64,000 bases of DNA from Athripsodes cinereus (taxonomy: Eukaryota > Arthropoda > Insecta > Trichoptera > Leptoceridae), in assembly GCA_947579605.1 (NCBI GenBank), contig OX388317.1:22401384-22465383 (forward strand). The letters run 5' to 3'. Both the position numbers and the translations under genes were made by a program. The stretch's first letter is position 1; the number at the start of each line of letters is the position of its first letter. The notes below the pieces were generated by a model that worked only from the letters and a program-made list of their open reading frames with translations, did not search any database and had not been told where the DNA came from. Shown here piece after piece: positions 56,431 to 64,000 of the stretch.

Positions 56431-57990
56431 CATTATTCTAAATCATAGAAATCATTGATATTATAATGGAAGGTTCAATCGTCATGATCTTAATTTAGAA
56501 TCTCAGAAACGTCAATTTCAATTACTATTTTGTACTTGAAACAACTTTGTGCAAGTATTTTATTATTTGGTTATCAGGATCCCCGTGAAGTACGCTCCCG
56601 TTTTTTAACAGCTCCTTAGTTGTAATATTAGAAGCCTCACTAAACCAGAAATTGTAAACGAGTATCCTGCACTATGATTATTTTTAAATTTTGTTAAATA
56701 TGAATTATTACATATTTTATTAATTCAGTGATGACGTGCGCCACCCATCCTAAACGTCTTTAGCTTTTATTGACGCGGAGAGGACGACTTGCATATTTGT
56801 AAATGCATTTAGTCCGCTGACTACCTCACTTGAGGGAAAACCTAAATTAATGAATTACATATGTTATCAAAATCACATAGAGCAGTATTGTGACTGTGAT
56901 TTCTCTCATTACTATTGACTGGTAGGAACTAGTGTTAAATAAAAAGACTAAGAACATATCGGAGAATATTCTGTAGAGGGTGTTATTTGCTATATAGCAT
57001 TACGGTCCGTATATTGCCTTCTATATGGCCCATATACAATGTATTCTGGCCCATATTATCAAAGGTTTTTACTTTATTTATTTACTAGTTACAAACTAGA
57101 TTATATTCAGAAAATCGTCATCGAAATAATCAAAAAACATACTATAGAGCTTAAAAATCATAATAAAAAGAAACACAATATTTTCATACATGCCTGGCAA
57201 ATAACGAAAATATATGCATGTAGTGTTTACAAGATGGCAACACTTTGATACGAATATTTTAGACAGTGAGTTGTATTTTATAAATAAATGCTTAGTTTAT
57301 TTAACGAACTCTTGTACAAAAGCTATGATTATAAAAAAAAAAAAAATATTAAATTTATACTCTAGACATCATTCATCAAATGATGACGTTAACTTTCGTT
57401 GCAGTTTTGATATAAAGTAACAATATTCTGACAAAAAGTTTATGCTCAATTTTACAGCTAACTTAAGAAATATATTCTCAAAAAGTATTGTAATATTTGT
57501 TAATGATTCCATTGTTCACGTTTAAATTTTAACCTGAAATTTGTGAAGTTCGTATAGAGTATTTTGTTTCCTTATTAAGGAAATATTATCTTTGGAAGGT
57601 TTTGATCAAAAAAGAATTTCTATTTAAAAAAAATAATATAAATACGAACAATTCACAAAAAAAATCCTCAAGATAATGATCGTCTGAGAAAGGCGACCAT
57701 AGCGAAAATATTAACAAACAAACGGCCTAAAATATTAAAATAACGATTTATTTATTTGCCAGCTTCAGGCGATCAATCCTCTGTGAGGTTTGGACATATG
57801 TTTTAATTAAAAGTTCGTTTTAAACTGCGCATTGTAATTTGAGCTTTTTTCTTCCAAAGGGTAAATTGCATAGTGAAAGTGAGATGTCCATGTACAACTG
57901 TCAAAGGACTAGGTTTTTTCGGTGTATGTATTCCAATCTCAATAACATTTTTGTTAGAGTGCTATAAATGAACCCCATAATAAAATAAGT
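56431..57990. other. AT-rich sequence with one family A remnant
   Basis: About 56725-56845 (plus) carries TCAGTGATGACGTGCGCCAC, CATCCTAAACGTCTTTAGC and GGAGAGGACGACTTGCAT, a diverged family A copy. No gene seen elsewhere. Confidence 0.45.
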
Positions 57991-57994
57991 TCAT

Positions 57995-58275
57995 TCGTAC
58001 TATCACGGCATTTTCCACTGGCGGATAACCAGCGTCCTAGCTACATGTTATAAATATGCAAGCCGTCCTATCCGTTTTAGTAAAAGTCAAACATTCTGAC
58101 GTTTTACGAATCATACATAATGTTCTTACATACACCAGCATTTTACATGTACTCATGCATTTATTTCATTCACACCAACATAAAATTTGTCACAAATGGA
58201 GAAGCCAAAAACCGAATAGAGTAGTCAGCAACGTAGCAGTAAAAAATTATGGCATCAGCCGCTAATCTGAAGATG
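57995..58275 (-). repeat. LINE 3' end, family A, old copy
   Basis: ACTATCACGGCATTTTCCAC, GGATAACCAGCGTCCTAGCT, AAATATGCAAGCCGTCCTAT, AAACATTCTGACG follow the reversed family A order. The right half is too diverged to align by eye. Confidence 0.45.
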
Positions 58276-59890
58276 GTTAATGCCTCAAAACGTAGTTAGT
58301 ACAATCAAAGGGTGAGTTTCACAGCAAAATCGGTGCTATGCTTTATTGTTGAATATATAATATTAAATAACAAAAGAAGCTATCAGATCATCGGTGTTTT
58401 GTAGGATATCTAAAAATTATTTATTGATGTATAAAAAAGTTTGTTTCTCTTTTCTGGGATTCCAAGGAAAAGCTTAATCTAATAAAAAAAAACTTTTTTC
58501 GATATCAAAGGCAACTTTAAGGTTAAAAATATATTTAAATAACTCTTGAACCAGTCCTAATAAGTTAAAAAAAAACTTTATTTTTCTTGCATATATCTTT
58601 TTGCCGGAGCGAAAGATTACTATGTCAATAGAGATAATTTTTCAGTATAGCCGTCGAAATTTTTTCAACAAATTTACATTTGCTTCTCACATGTTTGTTA
58701 GCACGAAATTACTGTGGGTCGTTTTGCTTTTAATTATTGCTCTCACGTACCTCAACTTTTATTTTATCTATGAATAAGACAAAATAAATCATAAGTCACT
58801 TTAGTGAATATTGTAAATAATGTAATTTCGCTCCGACAAACAGAATGTTTTGAAGGTAAGGCTCAATACTCCGCCTTATTCCGAGTTTAAGACCACTTTG
58901 TTATTTTTTTCCATGTCATAATAATAATTCTACGTATTTATAGCGAGGAAAGGATGTTAAGAGATGGAGATATGGAGAAGGAGGCAAGGGTGTTTGATCA
59001 GAAAAAGGTTCGATATAAAAATCATATCCTACATTTGACTAATAAAATCTCCATATCTCAAATGGAATCATTCATGCGTACATTCGATGTATATAAGGTA
59101 TAGGTATAATAATATATATATACTTATATACCTGTTCTTATAATCACGGAATAACTTTTGTTCTAACTGCTATGCCGGGCTTAGTAAGCTTTACTGAACA
59201 TAGATTGATGTTTGTGAATTCAATGTATGAAATTATCATTTATTATAAATGGCTTAGAAAAGTCAATGGGGCTTATAACAAATTAAGTGACGTTGTTTAT
59301 TTAGCTTTATAATGTGATATTTAAAAGTTTCATGTGTTAAATTGTCATAGTAAGGTTAATTGCAAAAACAAAATCGCTTAATAAGAGATAAGCGTTCATC
59401 CAATTTATGTCCGGCTAAAATAATTCTAGGCTGCTGCATATTTGTTTTTGGCGTATTTGTTGACAGCTTTAAATATACAAAAAGACAGATATTATTTAAA
59501 AAATATATGCGGGACAAATTGATCTAAAACTTGGAATTTTCAATATTTATTTTCTTCATACCACAGTGCACTCTAAAATATATTTTTATCTGAGTAAGGT
59601 ATAGGTTTATTAAAGAATTACCCTATTCTTACAAGGCTAGTAACCCAGATCTAAATAATGTATATTTTTTGTTAACATGGGTTTTTCCAATAAAGTTACA
59701 TGAAATACCTACATGAATATTCGATTTTGTTCGTATTTTACTATACAATACAAATGTTTGTTTACAATATATCCTTTATGGAAATTAAAAATAGCAACGT
59801 TTTACGAGAAAACATTTCTCTCCGCACAATTTTTTTTCTCTACGACACATTTCAAGATAATAAACAGGACGTCACTAGCAGGTCTGATAG
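58276..59890. other. AT-rich sequence
   Basis: No gene or repeat recognised. Frames at 59700 and 59713 have no domain and the second runs into the next LINE tail. Confidence 0.45.
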
Positions 59891-59894
59891 TTTT

Positions 59895-60140
59895 AATAAT
59901 AATAATAACTAGACAACTTTTTTATGATGCGCCGTTTTATGGAAAAACCACCGCAAGGGCCCATTTAAGAATCGTAACACCTCCTGAACAATAGGGTTTT
60001 TAACCTCCCTTTGAACACCTCCACACAATCCAGAGTCCGCAAATCATAGGGAATTTTGTTCCACAACAATGGACAAGCCACACAAAAGGCACGATCTTAT
60101 TTTACATCGTCGATTCCAATTCCTAACTAAACACACAAGT
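59895..60140 (-). repeat. LINE 3' end, family C, longer copy
   Basis: Same order as 11259-11420 (TAATAATAATAACTAGACA, GATGCGCCGTTTTATGG, GAACAATAGGGTTTTTAACC) and extends further (GGGAATTTTGTTCCACAACA), which on the minus strand gives a Trp-Asn-Lys-Ile-Pro-like block before the Val-Glu/Phe-Lys motif. 5'-truncated. Confidence 0.65.
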
Positions 60141-61000
60141 AAATTTTTGTGATAGCATATCTTAAAAAAATATGGAAATTGAACAATATTACAATATTAA
60201 TCATGCTGTGGCCAATATACTTATAAATTTGTCTTTCATACCTATTATATAGAACATTTTTATTTATAAACACAAAAAAACTCACTCACTCAAGTTCTCT
60301 CATCATAAACAATAATATGCTCGTTTCTAAAATTCTGACTAAATATAGGTAGTTCTAGCAGGTCATTTTTTTTTTCAATTTTATGACCTTATCCAGTGCA
60401 AAGCCGGGTTTGAATCTTGTTTAGTTACATATGTAATAATAATATTCTCATATTTTGTAAATCTATATAGGAAATTCAGGAAAATTCGCTATATTATATA
60501 AATATAACATGGAGGCAATAAGCCATGTGTGTTACACAATATCCTATGGATTTTGATATTACAGGTGTTTTAATTTTACACATTATTTTTCACCTTTGAT
60601 AAAAAAGTTTATTTAAATGTTATACTTTGTTAAGCTACTCAGTGGTATCATTTACAATCCAATAGTGTTTGAAAATCTATTGATTTATTATTTTTCTCAT
60701 TCATATGGACACTCTCAGCACCTCAAACTTTTTTACCGTCTTCAAAGCAGAACAATTAATATATTGGCGGAGTCTTCGGGAGAAAGGGCTGTTCAAATGT
60801 TTAAGGATATTGATTTATCTCACATACGCGGGATTCATAAGAGAAAATGAAAATTTATTGTAGTTGTATTATCTGAATATAAAGTAGAATTCGTCGTTTA
60901 ATGTTGTTTTTTGGGAACGCATTGGCTTTTGGTAATAATTACAGCAATAATCGTCTATCAAAATAAAAATACAGGGACCTTATTTCTATAAACAAGAATT
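60141..61000. other. AT-rich sequence
   Basis: The frame at 60617-60850 is not recognised. Nothing else seen. Confidence 0.4.
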
Positions 61001-61009
61001 AAATGTGAA

Positions 61010-61215
61010 TAAACTGAGGCATATGAGAAGGGTATTGTGATTGACAGGAATAGTGCTCGGAGACGTGGCTGTCCGAGAATGAAATGGCAAAATTTGTAAA
61101 CCAGACTCTGCAGAACGGACGCGTTCTCGGCATATTGAAAGGCATGGATAAGGAATTGTATGGCATTGGAAAGGAGTATGTGGAGCTTCATCCTACAAAA
61201 GAAGCGGAGTTACGG
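61010..61215 (+). repeat. Degenerate LINE C-terminal fragment
   Basis: With stops, the plus strand reads Asn-Ser-Ala-Arg-Arg-Arg-Gly-Cys-Pro-Arg-Met-Lys-Trp-Gln, then a basic Arg/Trp-rich stretch, then GGTAATGATGATATC. This recalls the Arg-Gly-Arg-Pro...Trp pattern at the end of RTE-type ORFs. It is old and the call is tentative. Confidence 0.4.
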
Positions 61216-61599
61216 TAATGATGATATCCAACAAACTAATCAGTAAGTAACTCTCCTCTGCAAGTTTTCGAGAGCCCTGTAAACGGCAGCTATTTTCAAA
61301 ATATCGTGAATAAAAATCTAATGTAGGTAGTTATATCCTGAATCTTTTTTAGCATATGAATATTGTAGTATAAGATATAATAATAGTAGCACAAATCCAT
61401 TGACCTAATCAGAATTTTATTACATCATGTTGGAGTCTAGGTTTTATTTAGTTTTTTTTTTCTTTTGGGGCATTTCACCGATCATCAGAAGATTAATTAA
61501 GTAATTTAATTTATCTTCCAATGTTAACAGATTTTAAGCAATTTCCAATAAAAGTACCTACATTCACACTAAATACGATCATTATACTGAGAGAAAGTT

Positions 61600-61880
61600 T
61601 GTCGCCATGGCGAGCTAACACAAAGAAACAAAAAATGAAATTGTTTGCGTAGACAGGGAGGACGAAACTCCATTTAAATTTTTCTTTAGATACTTCTTTC
61701 ATATCCTCCACATTCATACAATTTCACATACATGCACAACGATTTCTCTTACTCAACATGCGGCCATCCATGAGATTTTGATGGACGTGGTCAAAAAATG
61801 TAGTTCTTGGATGTCCGCGCTTTCTTACACCACTTTTTTTAGATAAATTCACATTCTTCGTTATTCTTTTATCATCCATT
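61600..61880 (-). repeat. RTE-like LINE fragment, diverged
   Basis: Same block order as 41870-42060: CTTCTTTCATATCCTCCACA, ACATGCACAACGATTTCTCT, CTTGGATGTCCGCGCTTTCT, TTATCATCCATT. The right end is cut at 61878 by a TTTATTTATTTATTTAATTT tail of another retroposon. Confidence 0.6.
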
Positions 61881-62040
61881 TATTTATTTATTTATTTAAT
61901 TTAATACACAACTTATATTTCGATACATTTATATTGATATTTTATTATAGTTAACAATAAACACTTCGTATTCCCCAAACAGCAATGAAATGCTGGTATG
62001 AGGGGAGGATGTTATTCTAAAACTCAAGGACAAAATGTCT
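61880..62040 (-). repeat. Retroposon tail inserted in the RTE-like fragment
   Basis: Starts with a (TTTA)n edge and continues TTAATACACAACTTATATTT. Minus orientation judged from the T-rich left edge. Similar edges occur at 9952, 12095 and 39470. Confidence 0.4.
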
Positions 62041-62109
62041 TCTCACAAAAATTCACTCATTCACTCCACAAACCCAAACAATAGCAACTTATGTTTATAC
62101 ACACAATCT

Positions 62110-62195
62110 ATCCACAAACTAGATCGCGCCTTTGCAATAAACTCACCTTCTGTAGGTATATTGATTGTTTTGAATTTGAATGTATACCTTCATCC
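62110..62195 (+). repeat. LINE 3' end, family B, fragment
   Basis: Encodes Asp-Arg-Ala-Phe-Ala-Ile-Asn-Ser-Pro-Ser-Val like the minus strand at 26512-26560. It stops where another LINE fragment starts. Confidence 0.5.
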
Positions 62196-62480
62196 CAATC
62201 CTTCTATATGGCTGCGAGTCTTGACACTCAACCAAAGCTCAAGAGTGGAAGATCTTAGTTTGAAAACAAGTGTCTTAGGAGAATTTTGAATATAAAATGG
62301 TATGAACATGTCACAAATGATGCTGTACGCTGACGCTCCCAACAGAGATCTGTTACCTCCGTGATACCGGAGAGACGATGGTCCTGGCTGGTTGATGTTC
62401 TGAGAATGCCCAATGACTGTTCCTATGACAACGACATCAGATCGCAGGTAATGTCTTAAGCGCGGGTAAAGATGCTCTGA
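62196..62480 (+). repeat. LINE reverse-transcriptase C-terminal fragment
   Basis: With one or two frameshifts the plus strand gives Tyr-Met-Ala/Gly-Cys-Glu-Ser, then CLRRILNIKWYEHVTNDAV and RWSWLVDVLRMPNDCS. This is the CLRRIL...RWxWxGH order found in many LINE ORFs. Strongly degenerated. Confidence 0.55.
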
Positions 62481-63180
62481 ATGGAGGTAAGTTTCTGTAT
62501 TTTGAATTTGTTTGTTAACAATGTACAGAAAAGAAGATGTAAAAAAAAACATACAATAAAAATATGAAACTTTAAAAATCAACATTTCATATTAGTACTA
62601 AGTCCATGATATTATAACTTGTAACAACTGTTAAACAATTGTACTGAATACTAAACATCTTCAAAAAAATACTCGTAATAATATTCAACCACGATAAAAG
62701 AAAAAAACTGCTTTACATAAGCATGAATTCTCCACTCAATAAAAAATACATTTTTGAAGACGTGTTACAACAAGGCTCTTTCTGTTGTATGTACATCCGG
62801 TATGTATTGGAATGTAGGAATATGTAGGTAATAATAATTCCAGAGATCTGATACGTAGAAAAAGATAAAGGATGAAAACAATGTTTATGTAAAAATAAGT
62901 ATCGCACTATGTTTATATTAAGAAATATCTCATACTACACCAAAACACAAAGGCTTTAGTTTTGAAGAAAAAACTTTTACTTCGAATTCGCAATTTTCAC
63001 ATAATTTGTTTGATTCTCAGCAGGGCTACTCTTGACAAAACTAAACACAATCTTAATCTAGTCTTGATCTTGATCATACGACGCACGAAGGGACTATGGT
63101 GCTTTACATTTTTGCCAGACGATGAGCGCGGAAGCTTTTGAGGGCCTGATTGAAAAAATAAAAAAATTTGTAAAAGTAAA
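62481..63180. other. AT-rich sequence, nothing recognised
   Basis: No gene or clear repeat. Confidence 0.4.
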
Positions 63181-63250
63181 AAAAGGCAGAAAGGATCTAT
63201 CTATTCTGCCTACCCCGCAAAGGAAGCGACATGATAGGGTGATGGTGGGT
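63181..63250 (+). repeat. LINE tail remnant (RTE-like)
   Basis: AGGATCTATCTATTCTGCCT, ACCCCGCAAAGGAAGCG and GATAGGGTGATGGTGGG match the last blocks of the copy at 29250-29310. About 70 bp. Confidence 0.45.
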
Positions 63251-64000
63251 AACATTTTTTGTTTTACGGCAATCGACCAGTAATGAGTAATTTTATGTTT
63301 TCATTATTACATGTAATATTGGCCAAGATTGCCTTCAAGTGATATTCTTAAAATAAACATAATATTTCAAGTACTTTTACTCTACTGTATTTAAGTTATG
63401 TAGTACTATTATTTCTTAATTGAAGTTTTATTTACGAAGAACGAAATCCAAACGAACAAACGCCATATGTTGCGGTTTTAACTGATTTCTTAATTACTTT
63501 AGCCATTAACTGAAAGTACCAAGTATATTTAAATGTTTATAACAACAAAAACTAAAAACTCTAAGGCGAGGCCTTTTCAAGGGAATTTTGGAATCATAAC
63601 CTAATTAGGTTATTGTTTTGTTCCACGAACAAATACAATGGCGCAGTTTATACTTAATACATAACTGTACGCGTGATTTCTGAGAAAGAAAATGTGTGTA
63701 ATAAAAATTATTAGATTCGTACGTGTTTTAAAACGTAAAAAGAACAAGTGTTACTATCAAACATTGTATGATCAATTGATGTAACAAAATCGCGAGTTGG
63801 AATAAAATAAATTTTAGTTTTGACAACAACATAATAACAATTTGTAATTTATAAAAAATGTGTGAAATAAGTTTGTCCTGAATAAATAATAAATAATAAA
63901 CTATAAATAATAATAATAAAAATAATAATAATAAAAATAATAATAATAAAAAATAAATAATAATAAATAATAAATAATAAACTGTCCATTCTTAATTTTA
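63251..64000. other. AT-rich sequence and AAT-type low-complexity tract
   Basis: No gene seen. From about 63880 to 63981 the sequence is an imperfect (AATAAT/AAATAA)n tract. Confidence 0.6.

Overview
This window looks like AT-rich insect chromatin, most likely lepidopteran. I infer that from repeat content only: a CR1/Jockey-type LINE with an FP-like coiled-coil ORF1, many 5'-truncated LINE tails, tRNA-derived SINEs, PIF/Harbinger, hAT and mariner sequences. I found no host gene, rRNA or functional tRNA gene. The sequence is intergenic or intronic and dominated by mobile elements.

Layout. 1-2356: AT-rich, with a LINE tail at the left edge. 2385-12958 and 13169-27288: two near-identical copies of one region, on either side of a 210-base run of N. 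Copy 1 stops at the gap exactly where copy 2 continues into unique sequence. This is the pattern expected when two overlapping contigs (probably two haplotypes) were scaffolded end to end, and a true tandem duplication is less likely. The copies differ mainly by clean insertions. Only copy 2 has a nearly complete LINE (15843-20365, intact ORF2), a SINE, an RTE-like LINE fragment and a 1.8-kb TTA-flanked element. Only copy 1 has a hairpin MITE, a 2.2-kb composite element, a truncated LINE with 11-bp TSD and a further 278-bp insertion. Both share a hAT-type element with the 8-bp TSD GCTTAATG, inside which the SINE and the LINE of copy 2 sit.

27289-41287: a 77-bp minisatellite, SINEs, MITEs and many copies of one LINE 3'-end family, some of them tiny (47 bp) with perfect 12-bp TSDs. 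41288-49905: the most informative locus. An old PIF/Harbinger relic was entered by a second, apparently intact PIF/Harbinger element (43651-49802). The inner element has TTA target duplications, a three-exon DDE transposase and a convergent six-exon Myb/SANT-like gene, the two-gene set this superfamily uses: the Myb-like partner helps bring the transposase to the nucleus and to the element ends. 49906-64000: AT-rich sequence with scattered LINE tails, two SINEs and a mariner relic.

Gene models for the inner Harbinger are my own splice joins. They keep the reading frame across all junctions, but there is no transcript evidence. Copy identity is judged by eye, not computed.
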